From Setaria digitata (lineage: Eukaryota > Nematoda > Chromadorea > Rhabditida > Setariidae), in assembly GCA_003640385.1 (NCBI GenBank), contig RCAB01000127.1, positions 62,001 to 126,000 on the forward strand: DNA of 64,000 nucleotides, written 5' to 3'. Under the pieces are notes generated by a model that saw nothing but the letters and a program-made list of their open reading frames with translations, was not told the DNA's origin and made no database searches. Position 1 is the stretch's first letter. Each line of letters starts with the position of its first letter. Both the position numbers and the translations under genes were made by a program. Positions 50,401-64,000 of this stretch are shown here, one piece after another.

Positions 50401-50968
50401 TATTATCCCTGTAAAAAAGCTTTTAACTTAATTTTTATCGCTATAGAATAGCTCAAAAAATAAAAAAAAAAAAACAAAGAAATGACTTACTCGGTCTCGA
50501 ATGTCTCCTTTTTCGACTTTTTATAGGCTTTTCACCAATGAAATCATCATCTAAGAGGGTTGAATGTTCCAGCTCAACATCAGAACTGTCCATATCACCA
50601 CTGTCATCCAGTTCCAAACGCGAATTTCGAGAGCTTTGATTTTTCTCCTTGGCAGACAAATGTATCTGTCGGGCGCTCCACTACAGAATACTTTCATTTT
50701 TTACCGATAGCGGTACTACTAATGTACAAATAGTTTTATTATATCGATTCAAATATGGAATCCTTTACTGCCAGTTAACAGTTGATGCGATGCTACGGAA
50801 AAGCATTACCTCAAAAATCTTCAGCAAACAGCTGACATAGTAACGGTTAAAACCAACAGATTGACCAAATAATGATAGAGCCACAACCGTTAAGACCATT
50901 AATAGAACTGGCGGAAAGAAGAGAGCACAAAATAAAATAAGTAAATGTTCTGCAGTAAAATCTATCAT
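47420..50968 (-). CDS. Glycerol-3-phosphate acyltransferase, GPAT3/4 family
   Basis: Endoplasmic reticulum enzyme that acylates sn-glycerol 3-phosphate with acyl-CoA to give lysophosphatidic acid, the first step of glycerolipid synthesis; the C. elegans counterparts are acl-4/acl-5. Exons (minus): 50810-50968, 50491-50680, 50302-50408, 49848-49960, 49518-49771, 49241-49427, 48940-49048, 48654-48815, 48283-48449, 48045-48166, 47846-47960, 47420-47555; 606 residues. Seen: a membrane segment at the N-terminus, two more near 195-245, the acyltransferase motif NHTSPID (His281, Asp286), GGFLG and WFERGEA, FPEGTCINN at 353-361, then DSRFGDPFWNSS and GGLVDLQWDG. Everything to residue 480 aligns by eye with human GPAT4 (456 residues). 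The last 125 or so residues are a polar nematode extension, and residues 55-115 hold an acidic insert. The donor at 48654 is inferred. Confidence 0.93.
47608..47664. repeat. 57-base direct repeat, copy 2 (inside last intron)
   Basis: Near-copy of 47401-47457 lying between the last two coding exons, preceded by an (AT)n run at about 47583-47602. Read on the minus strand it keeps the frame and stop: VADTSSCPLKVL then TAA, against IADASSSPLKAL then TAA. No good acceptor lies just upstream, so I do not call it a coding exon. Confidence 0.8.
48896..48932. repeat. Short direct repeat, copy 1, near the donor of acyltransferase exon 7
   Basis: The string tcttaaatatttcctttcac, then S, cacta, S, gaagcatat occurs here and at 49092-49128, 196 bases away, with two differences. 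The copies flank the exon 48940-49048. Confidence 0.75.
49092..49128. repeat. Short direct repeat, copy 2, in the preceding intron
   Basis: Partner of 48896-48932. It lies in the intron between acyltransferase exons 6 and 7, so the pair brackets exon 7. Confidence 0.75.
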
Positions 50969-50984
50969 CGTGTTTCGAGTTTCT

Positions 50985-50986
50985 CT
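50985..50986 (-). other. Candidate spliced-leader acceptor, acyltransferase gene
   Basis: ACTTTGCAG on the minus strand ends 16 bases before the ATG at 50968. The short leader has no other ATG, and the encoded N-terminus matches the start of human GPAT4, so no coding exon seems to be missing. Confidence 0.5.
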
Positions 50987-53646
50987 GCAAAGTAATGAAT
51001 ATAAACTGAGCATAAAACGAAAATTAGTGTTCATATTAAGATGATAAAAGATATGAACGATATGACATATTAGAGACACGATGAAACTAGTGTAAATGAG
51101 CCAAAGAAAACGTATAAAAAAATAAGGACAAAGTAATAATAACACGACGTAGTAGCATTATTTACTATGTGAACTTAGGATATAGGTGAAGTACAATTTT
51201 AGTAAATGGGAACAGAGCTCAATTACTATTTAGACTGACAAAATGAGGAAAGAAAATCAAGAAACTGAGTATAAAACCAAATTAAACCATTTGAAAGTCT
51301 AAATCTTTCGACGACATTGACCACGGGATCTGGAAAAAAAAATATTAACTCTTGGGAATAATTTACTTATCACACCATGTTCGAAAGTAGTGCTTCGCTT
51401 GATAGTAATATGCAATATGTTTCGCACAAAATGTACAGTATTGGGAATACAACCAACCCATGAAAATTGTACCTATGCATATTAATAAATAAGTAAAATC
51501 ATATCAGTAACTTTGCAAACATATATATTCACCATGTCACTCTTATTTCACAACTCTTGAACCTCTTTCGCTTACTGTACTTAGTTCAACAACTTTTTTT
51601 TTTACAAGATCTTTTCAGAATCTATGAAATCTCCTTATCAGTGTTTCCGCTAACTTCAATTCTAGAGATTAACATCCCTCCCAACTCTGAAGATTTCCTT
51701 CTCATACTTGGAAGATATGATTTTCTTCATATCTACAGTCCATGTGATGCCAATACACTTCAGGTCACATATTCGAGAATAATATACAAGATTGTAATGT
51801 ATTATCTAGATACTTTAGTTGGAAAACCATTGCATCGTGGCAAGTTCTTCCGATTACTTTTAGTTTATCTTTTTTATTATTGACTGGAATAATAAAATAA
51901 GTGAAATACCTATTAAAACAAGAAATAAGGAAATAAAGTCAAATACAAATGAATAATCTATGCGCCTGATCTAGTGCATTGAATCTTACAAATTAAGAAA
52001 AAATGATGGAGGAATACTAACACAACGTACCGAAAATAAAAATAAGCTGGAGGAAGCAGTGATCATATAAGGTCAAATGTAGAGGGATGTCGAAATGAAC
52101 ATTTAAAAAAAAGTGCAAGATATAAAACAGAAAAATGGCTTAGGAAAATAATATTTGTAAAGGGAATAATATTTACATGGAAAATACGTGCCACACAAAT
52201 TAGGCTTTAGAAAAGCATCTAATATCCAAATATACATGGTATTGAAATTACGAATGTTTGTAAGGTGATAGATGTAAAATTGTTTAAAAATGAAAAGAAC
52301 AGCAAGTTATACTGGCACAGTTAAGTGAATTATCATTGACCAGGAAAGGCAAAAACGGGAAGAAAAAATCAAAACAACCATAAAATAGACATCACTCGTA
52401 ATACTTATTTCTAATACTTCACAAATAAAAGAAGTGTAGAAGGCAACAATGAGGTAATAAGTAATGCTTTTCCCAATTTGTTAACTGTTAATTTTTTTTT
52501 TTTTGTAATTTGACTGTTCTAAATAACCAGGAGTAGTGTATTAATAGTTTTAGTAAACAGACGTTCTCCACTTTTTGATTATTTGTAAACTCACTTGCCT
52601 CTGAAAACAAGCTGTTCAGTAGGAACTAACCAATAATATGTGTTGCTAAGAAAAGGTTGGATAAAGGAAAACGCCAACTTAATAACAAAGAATCATTTTC
52701 TGAGGAACAACAATTAACAAAGTTATCTTCAGCAGGGCGTGAATCCTCAGTCCTATAGAGTATGCAGAAAATTGTTGGAATAAAAATATAACGCCAGTTG
52801 ATAATTTACAAATTAAAAAATTCTTATACATAATTAATATAACAAAACAGGTGCACATACTAGAAACCTGAAAAAACGAAAAATAGGAAAAAGTTTGGGA
52901 ACATCCACGGATGCTCCTCATTAAAGAACTTTAGAAGAATTCATTTTGACCAAAATAAGTATGGAATCTCAAAAAACTGATTATGTTTTCTCAAATTAAA
53001 GTGAATAACACAGAAGATAAGCAAGGAGGGGAACGTTTCTTGACAAATGATTATTATGAAACTCGAAGACATACATACAACTATTTTCAGCTCCGATCTT
53101 GAACAGTCCAGAGAAATCTGCCAAATTATTAACAGTACATCTAACAGAAAAATTATAAAACCAATCAAGAGATCGATGCACAGCTGCATCCAACACCAAC
53201 ACTAAAAACTGTGATGTATTGGTATATTCGACAAGAAAAATTAGAATGATCCATGAGACGAAGATAGTAGATAGAGACATCGTCCTTTACAAAAAAAAAA
53301 AAAAAAAAGAAAAAGAAAAAAAAAAAGAAAACTAGGAGTCTGAATTAGAAAACAAAGCTGATTATGCATTATCCTTTATATAATTGAATAAAAAGAATAA
53401 ACACTACCCAATGACTTTTGCGAATTTAACATATTCATCGCCAGGTAAACGAGTAATAGCTGCATAAAAAATTGGCTAAGAGCTAGCGCAAGAAATGGAA
53501 TGCCTAAGAAGACACATTTTAAAGGCATCATATTTTCTGACAATTTGAACCGAATTGAGAGAAACGTTTAGTGATTTAAAAAAAAAAAAAAAAATGGAAT
53601 AGGTGACATTGAGGTTATAAAGTAGGCGATGACTTTTCTACTCCCT
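50987..53646. other. Spacer between pantothenate kinase and acyltransferase genes
   Basis: About 2.7 kb, AT-rich, with an A-rich, G-containing tract at about 53288-53328 and short open frames rich in Phe, Ile and Leu that look random. It should carry the acyltransferase promoter and the pantothenate kinase 3' untranslated region. I see no further gene. Confidence 0.55.
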
Positions 53647-56961
<3,315 letters not shown>

Positions 56962-56986
56962 ATCTGCCAAATGAGCGAATACTTTT

Positions 56987-56988
56987 CT
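56987..56988 (-). other. Candidate spliced-leader acceptor, pnk-1
   Basis: ATAATTTTCAG on the minus strand ends 25 bases before the ATG at 56961. It is a close match to the nematode TTTTCAG consensus, with no ATG in the leader. Confidence 0.55.
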
Positions 56989-59900
56989 GAAAATTATGGC
57001 AAATAAAAGTGGTATTGTTGCAGTTCTATGCAGTCTTAAACATACACATAACGAATCATTTTTGTTCTGACATCATTCAGTCACTTTTAAGAAGTAGAAC
57101 AAAAAAAATTGTTATCCCTTACCAACCTGCCCTACATAAAATAAAAATCCTCTGCAGAAATAATTTAATCCAGTTATGGACTGTAATATTTTACAGTAAA
57201 CTATTTTCCTAACAATTCCCGCTCCTTTTCAAAAAAATTTTTACAGAATATTTTCATTGAGGCTTTATGATGAAGGAACTGTTATATGCTGATCAGCCAA
57301 AACAAAACCTTGATTTTATTAGGGACTAGTGCATGAATACAGTTGAAGTTGGCTCCTTCCTGTAGACACTGTGTATACAGAGTTACCTTTATCAACTGTA
57401 TTTTCATATTACCCTCACAAAAGAATTACTTTGAATAAAAAATCGTTACAAATATGATGATTCATAAATCAAAATGGTTACCAAATATGCTTCTAACAAA
57501 TATGGGAATCCGCCGATATCTTTTGATCCTTCAGTAACCAAAAGGATTTGGAAATATTAGAAGTGCTTCAAATGGCCAGAACAAAATGGATCGAAGTAAG
57601 TAAACGAGAGCAATCCAGTTCCCCAAATCCTACTTTAATTAGAACTATTTCTTGATTCTACTTCTGATTAAAAAAAGAAAAAAAAATCGTCTATCTGCAA
57701 AAAACGCTTCACTTCATCTAACCATGGCCCGTCACTGTACTCTCAGAGAAATAGGTTTGCCCTCAGAAGCGCAGAAAAATATAACTCCCCAAACCGGAGT
57801 GCCACACAGAACGCCTCCAAGCTCACCGCGGGAAGACTTAAGATAACAAAGTTTAATGGCAAATGCCGTTAAATGGTAAACACACCACCACAACCACCGA
57901 CAAATGAAAGAGGTTTTAATAAGCAGTGCTCTGCACAATGTGGTAGAGAGTTTTTGTGCCGAGTGAAATACCATAGACCTCACTGATGGTGATGTTTTTA
58001 GTCTAATTAGGAGGTCCTGAACTGAAAAGAACAGGTTCAGTCATGCTCTGGTGCTGATTGGATCAAAAATTAGATGCTCCTAATACTATGTTAGTTCTGC
58101 TCCTTGCTGAAGTTGTGCTGGAAAGGCAGAGTTTGTCAGCTGAAATTTCTAAGAGATCCAAAAGGTTTGGATCTTGCGAACACGGGGACCTTCCAACAAA
58201 TACTGCAACAGTTGCAGCAGTAACTCCTCTTTTTATTTCGTCGTATGTAATAAATTACATATAATTGAGCTCAGCTTAAAATGTAATTACTTGTTAGTTC
58301 CTAACCTTTTAATGTAAATTGCAAACATTTTGTGCAGTTGATCTCTGTAGAAAAATTTTTTTGGAATGTGCCTGCCCTTTATTGTATGACTGCATGGAAT
58401 TAGTTGGGAAAGTTTTGATTTGTATTTAAATTTCATTTTTCTCTTAGCACCAGTCTCAAAAAATCTGAAAAAAAATTAGCTTCCTCAGAGTTGAGTTTCA
58501 GCGGAAACCTTATTCGCTTTTACAGACTTATTCCGTTCTCTTCTCTCTCTCCTGATATAACGTGAATATAACTTCAATATTTTAAAATTTCAATTTTTTC
58601 TTACTTTATAGTAATAAGCTCATCGATTTCGCATAATCCACCACAACAAATTGTCATTGATATAGAGATCTATTTCATTTTTGTTTTCTTCTACTCGGAA
58701 ATGGTGAGGGAAATGATGTTTTAATATGTTGTTTTGAACGACAGCCACTGAGATGTACATTTTTTGATTTTTGGCTTTTTAATAGTAGTGACAGGAAGAA
58801 TTCAGGGGAGACCAAGGGGCCAGTCGCTTACATTTGCAGCTCTTGTTTGTTGAATGAATAATCATAGCTACTCATGATCATTAGAAAAAGTTGTTCCAGC
58901 TGTTAAAGTTCGCGGTAGCAGAGTAATGAGCATTATTTCTGTATTTTTAAGCTAGCTAAGGGAAATCGTTCGATGGCAGCAAGACGTTGCCTCCACTATA
59001 AGAATAATGTTTTATTGTTGTTGAAAGCTTTAACTGCTGTTAAAACACAGTAAAAAGTAATCACCATGAAAAAAAAAAAACGAAAAAAGAAGTAAGATAA
59101 ACCAATGTGAGGCATAGAATAGTATATTGAGAACTGGGTTAAAACCGACAGCAATGAAGCAGTGAGCTTAGGAATGAACCGAAATTTTCACTTCTTAAGA
59201 AAAAGAAGCTAAGCTTTATTTGAAGGTTTTTTTTTCACCTTTGGGCATGAAGTCTAATGATTAAGTTCAAAAACTTCATGAGTCATAAATTTCGCAACAA
59301 AAGTTTCTTGTGATGCAAATGATTGACAAAAGTTACTCGAAACAAAGTGTCGATAATTAGAGAATGATTTGATCAGGCTACTTTATATACCTTGTCCCTA
59401 TCTTATCATTTTGGCAAATTATCAATGATTACGGCACTTGTGTTCATACTGCATGTCCCGCCTATATCACTTTAGGCGCATCCATGCATTTTTATTTGCA
59501 AAGTTCAATAGAGACACCGTAGAAGCTCGAAAGTACTAATATGCTAAATATAATCCGGTCTCATAGTTTCTAAGTTTTTTCAAGAGGCATCAAGATTAAA
59601 TTGTAAACTTTGTTTTCATCAGTTTAACAAGTAATCGGGGATTTCAGTTTTAGAAGAACAGTTCTATGTCCTGACAGAGTTTTGCCAAGCTTAATGGTGG
59701 TAGTTCTACTGATTAACCTATCTATCCAGGAGTCCCTGAAACCTTACGAATTTCAAACGATAGTGGTTATCGCTCATGAGCTGAAGAAATTCATTTTTAG
59801 AAAATGAAAAGAGTTGATAAGTTTTCCCCCTTCATGTTGTTATGATTTGTGCAGAACTCAAGAAATGAGGAACTCAATGAATGAAAAGAAAAAGGGTGAC

Positions 59901-62634
59901 AGCGCAATATTTTAGGGTTCAGTATCTTGATTTTCCACATTTCTGCAGAGTAATTTTATGAGTTTACAGTTTTCTCGGTGTTGTGAAATTATTCCAGTGG
60001 GAAGTGACAGAAAGATGTTTTTTTTTTTTTTTTTTTTGAAAATTTCTGGTTTTTTTCGTTCTTGAGTTTTTCTTTTCAGTTAATCATTACGATGATTGTT
60101 CACTTCTTCGTGAATTACTTGGGACATTAGGGGTAATAAACATGTAAAAAGTATTCATAATTTTTTCGGAGGAGGAGAATTAATTATTCAAGTATGGATG
60201 GTCATGTTAAGTAGCAGAGAGCAGGTAAACTCAATTGTTGTTACCTGCGGCACTACTACTTAGAATGACACATCCTCGGAACTGTTTTTAGGATGGTTAA
60301 TCTAGTACTTGAAACGGAGACTGTCACTTTTTAAAAGTAACTATTGAATGACTGTGAAACTATAAACTGGAAAATTGCATTTTCTAAAATTATACTATAC
60401 TTGGCTTATTTGCAGAAAGACATATAAAATGGGATGCTACATTAGTCTGTGTATATAATCGAAAAAAAAAAGTCGCAAGTTAATTAAAATCGCTGAGAGT
60501 GAAATAGCAGAGGCTTTTAAAAAATATATGTATATACAAATAAATAAATTCACTTGACAAATGGAGCATGCAAAAGGAAATGACTTCTAAGACATAAAGT
60601 CATTAACCATAATCAAGTTAACAGAATGGTAGCTTTCCATGCAATCCATGAAATGATAGGTCCTTTTCGGGATAAAATCCGAATAGTGTTGACTGGTTGA
60701 GAGATTCACTGTGAATTGAACTGACTGACTTAGCTGCTGTTATGAACTGTAGCTCAAAATTAATGGGAGGATCAAAATCAAAAAATTTTATGCTGGGGAA
60801 TGCGAAAAGGGACGGAAACTTACGTGCTTTGATTGAGAAACTTAAAAAAGAGAAAAACAGAAATTAGCTGGGACAATACGGATGTGACTAGATAGATAGA
60901 TACAGGTGGCTCACTGACTATCAGGATGACAATTGTGTGTCGTCTTGCAAAAACATTTCGGTATTGTGTGAACAACTGCACCCATTTCGTAATGACTTCT
61001 AAAAATTTTCATCTATTCTCTTTCATTCTATTCCGTCCTTAACTCTAATGCTTCATTACCATTCAATCGTATATGTCTGTTATCAAGAAAAAAAAAAAAA
61101 ATCAAAACAAGCGAAACAGGCTATTCAGCAAAATTTACTATCCCTCCAGTACTTGTGTGCAAAAAAAAGTTCCGAGTTTTCAGGAGATATCCATTTCGAT
61201 AATGATGCAACTAGTTCCTAAACGAACTGCATAAAAAAGGAATCTATTTATATGCTCGGCAATAAATTTGCAGAACTGAGGTAGTATGTTCATTCTCTAG
61301 ATAGTTCTACAAATGGCAAAAGCCTGTTAATTTCCTGCCGTAATTTGGCTCTTTTAGGTCATCAGAATAAAGACAGATGTGTATATAAGAAATGTTTTGG
61401 ACTTGAAATTGAGTACTTATTTCCACTGTAGCTTAAATTGATTCTTAGAGAAATGAAACTAAGACAATCACAGATGACGGTCAAAACGAATATAACATCC
61501 TATGCTGAAAGTTTGGCAAGAGTGGTGTTTCACTTCCAGACGGAGAGACATTTATTCGGCTTTTTTCACTTCGTTCCGAATTTCACCGTGTGATAAGGAA
61601 TCTCAGTTTCATGATATTTCAGAGCAGGAGAAGGAGTGAGTGCTGCTACTGATAAAAGCATCTGCTGAAATGGGAAACAAGAAAGGATGGATGAGTGAGC
61701 ACGCTGCTCTATTATCAACAAAAAGTTCGGCACTTTCCGTTCATTGGTAGCAAAATACCGTTGTATCATTGAGAGAGGGAAGAACGGAGACGGACGATAG
61801 GTCCTGCATAGAATAACGATTTCTTGCTGTCATTTGTTTGTACAGCCGCTTATGAGGCATTCAATTTTTAGCCACTGCAATGGTCATGCTTTCCCTTTCC
61901 GTATGGATTTTTCGAAATAGACATCGGAATTAAATTATAAAATATATGTATTTATTCATTAATTTTCTGAAGAAATTTTCCGATTAACAATTCACTACGT
62001 TTAAAAGTCTTTTGAAGCCAACGCATGCCTGTTACGGCCATCCGAAATGTGCTGTGTATCCCTCTTAGTAATTAGTGGTTTAATATAGGAGCCATTTAAA
62101 TTTAAAACAGTCGTTCTATACTTTTCTTTGGTTATTCATATACCTGAGGAATATTCGGGCAGTGAATAATCGCTTTTTGATCATGTCTAAATAATATGAC
62201 TTTTTTCCTTCTAACATAATTTTCATCTGGAAGCATTTCACAGACGAACACAAAAATCTGCGTGATTAACATATTTAATGAATAACTTCATATCAATATA
62301 ACTTGAATTATATTTAATTGTACCTTTGAAATTCTAATATTTAATGACTTGTATAATGATTGTGGGAAAGTCTCTAAAATGATTCTACATCCTAGTAGTC
62401 AAAATGCAAGACAAAAATTTGCTTTCCACCATAAACACCTAGACGTTCCGGCAATAATGTCTCACTGTAATGTCTAAGAAGAAAATTAACTGTTATCGAG
62501 GAATAAATTAATTAAATGAAATGCATAAACGGAAGTAGCAAATGACCAAAAAACTGAACGTGTTTCATCATTATATTGCAAAATTCGAATGACTGTACTA
62601 ATGAAGATGCTGGATTATGTAATCGGAAAAACGT
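56989..62634. other. Gene-poor 5.6-kb spacer right of pnk-1
   Basis: Contains short open frames (for example 57732-57983 minus and 58058-58264 plus) without family resemblance or paired splice sites, a T21 run near 60017-60037 and other homopolymers. It should hold the pnk-1 promoter at its left end. A let-7-like seed string at 61277-61289 has no hairpin. No RNA gene or transposon was recognised. Confidence 0.5.
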
Positions 62635-63012
62635 ATGTTTTCTTCTGCACTGATTGCATTATTATTTTTAATCCATTTGACAGTAGTTCCTGCTGTTAAC
62701 TTCCAAAGGAATTTCAATGTTTTAAAGAATCGAGATAACGACACGACATTTACTTACCGGCCAACTACCAGAAATAACAGCAGTTGTGCACCTCTTGAAA
62801 TTTTAATCTTCAATACTTGCTCAGTCAGGCTTTCACTAAGGTCTCAAGAAAAGATGCTTAATTACTCTATAGCTTTGATTCTTTTTTATTTTTCTATCAC
62901 TTATATCTGCAACTTAAAAATACTGTTTTTATACATGATGGTTTCAAGTTCGAAAATTTTTCTCAATTATTCAGGTGTATTCCTACAAATCAAAGTTTTT
63001 TCAAGAGTTTGA
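62635..63012 (+). CDS. Possible secreted or membrane protein, unknown family
   Basis: Open frame of 125 codons beginning with a convincing signal-peptide-like stretch (Met, short polar, then ALIALLFLIHLTVV ending PAV), followed by a polar segment with two cysteines (SSCAPL, NTCSV) and N-glycosylation-type sites. Downstream of about residue 80 it becomes hydrophobic and random-looking, so the true exon may end at a donor near 62840-62860 (AAGGTCTC or TCAGTCAGG), with the gene continuing right. An exon-like stretch at about 63192-63249 has a good acceptor and donor, but all three frames are open there, so I cannot join it. No other strong evidence. Confidence 0.3.
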   Translation: MFSSALIALLFLIHLTVVPAVNFQRNFNVLKNRDNDTTFTYRPTTRNNSSCAPLEILIFNTCSVRLSLRSQEKMLNYSIALILFYFSITYICNLKILFLYMMVSSSKIFLNYSGVFLQIKVFSRV

Positions 63013-64000
63013 CGATTTCGAATAGTTTCCGTTGATTAATGCTGCTTATTGTGATTGTCACTCAGCATATATTCTTATGTTTCTTTCATAATTGCTTTTA
63101 AATGAGCTTCAGGTGATTGGACTTATTTTGCAACCCTGATAATAAAAGTTAAGATGAGTAACTATTTCTGGGATTATCAATCAGACATTCGGAGGACGGT
63201 GTTACTGCAATTTCGGTTCTGCTTTCCTTCATTCTACGATCTTGAAAATGGTAAGATGCATCATTAGTTAATGTTCCAAATGAATTTTAATTTATAAATG
63301 TAAACAGATTTGACACTAAACGGAAGAAATCCGGAAATTTTCTATCGGTCTTCCCCTCATCTGTTGATTATCAGTAATTTTTTCTTGTGGTTTTTCCAAT
63401 AAAAAGCAAACATTTATCTTTTAGTTCACGGCTTTCTTAAGCAAACATTTCCTCTTTTCCTTTCCACTTTTCTTCTTTCAAATAATATTTATTTTTCTTA
63501 TTTTATGGCTATCTTCGGGATTTTTCTTAATAAAATTGTTTTCTCTTTGCTTTGGAGAAAGCCCTTCGACAATTCTACAGTTTAATCTTTGAAATTCATT
63601 GTTATTTTTTTATTACAGTTGACAATTTCCCTTTGAATCATTGTTTCAAAATCATTTAAACTATTTTAAACAGAACCAAGATGTAGGATCTCGATGAAAA
63701 ATTTCTGTAAGGCCTTCTAGAATTTTAAAAAATTTTTCGTTTTGTTTAAGTGAAAGAAAAATTAATTAAAATATTTCCCGGCTAGTGAAAGTATAAATTT
63801 TAACAGCTAAACCAGTTTGTGGGAACAACCTTCATAGTAATTGTGTGTGACAATATTCCTAAAAACTGATTTGATTTCATTTCCACTCATGGGATTAAAA
63901 ATGATAATAGAAAGTTCATTTTATCAATATTTAAAGAATTATTTGTTTAATTACTGTAGAATTGATAGGGGTTCAGTGACAGTACTAGATATCAGTAATA

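Noticed and set aside
57652..57983. Short open frames on both strands.
   Set aside because: They overlap each other, lack splice signals and resemble nothing known.
58058..58264. Plus-strand 68-codon frame with moderately protein-like sequence.
   Set aside because: It starts right after a stop with no acceptor, has no ATG near the start, no donor and no recognised family; the evidence is too weak.
61277..61289. tgaggtagtatgt, matching the 5' end of let-7 family microRNAs.
   Set aside because: No complementary arm lies within about 100 bases on either side, so no precursor hairpin can form; treated as a chance match.

Overview
This is eukaryotic DNA from a nematode. It is AT-rich, its genes are cut into many exons with short GT..AG introns, several start codons sit 2-25 bases after a TTTYAG-like acceptor (as expected for spliced-leader trans-splicing), and every recognisable product matches a Caenorhabditis-type gene. 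Intron size and long, gene-poor AT-rich spacers suggest a spirurid or filarial-like (clade III) worm; that placement is inference. Exon models were built by hand from reading frames, splice signals and protein family knowledge. In each model the exon phases join without a break, except at one junction in the Rab3GAP gene.

Layout, left to right: (1) 129-9243, minus: FGF receptor of the EGL-15 type, with a large nematode-type insert between Ig domains 1 and 2. (2) 9244-16372: spacer with one orphan exon candidate on the plus strand. (3) 16373-20061, minus: a protein joining cysteine-rich CXC (tesmin/TSO1-like) repeats to an AID/APOBEC-like cytidine deaminase fold; this is the most unusual gene of the window. 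(4) 23100-29259, plus: Rab3 GTPase-activating protein catalytic subunit (RBG-1/RAB3GAP1). (5) 30352-33183, minus: single-domain protein tyrosine phosphatase. (6) 33184-41318: about 8 kb without a visible gene. (7) 41319-45990, minus: Raf kinase LIN-45. (8) 47420-50968, minus: endoplasmic reticulum glycerol-3-phosphate acyltransferase of the GPAT3/4 family. (9) 53647-56961, minus: pantothenate kinase PNK-1. (10) 56962-64000: spacer, with a possible secreted or membrane protein starting near the right edge on the plus strand.

Two members of one pathway, the FGF receptor and Raf (receptor, then Ras, then Raf), lie about 32 kb apart on the same strand, with a tyrosine phosphatase between them. 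The acyltransferase (glycerolipid synthesis) and pantothenate kinase (coenzyme A synthesis, hence acyl-CoA supply) are neighbours on the minus strand. The spacings of 1.4-2.7 kb are too wide to claim an operon. No tRNA, rRNA, CRISPR array or recognisable transposon was seen. One 11-base run of N marks an unresolved AT repeat.
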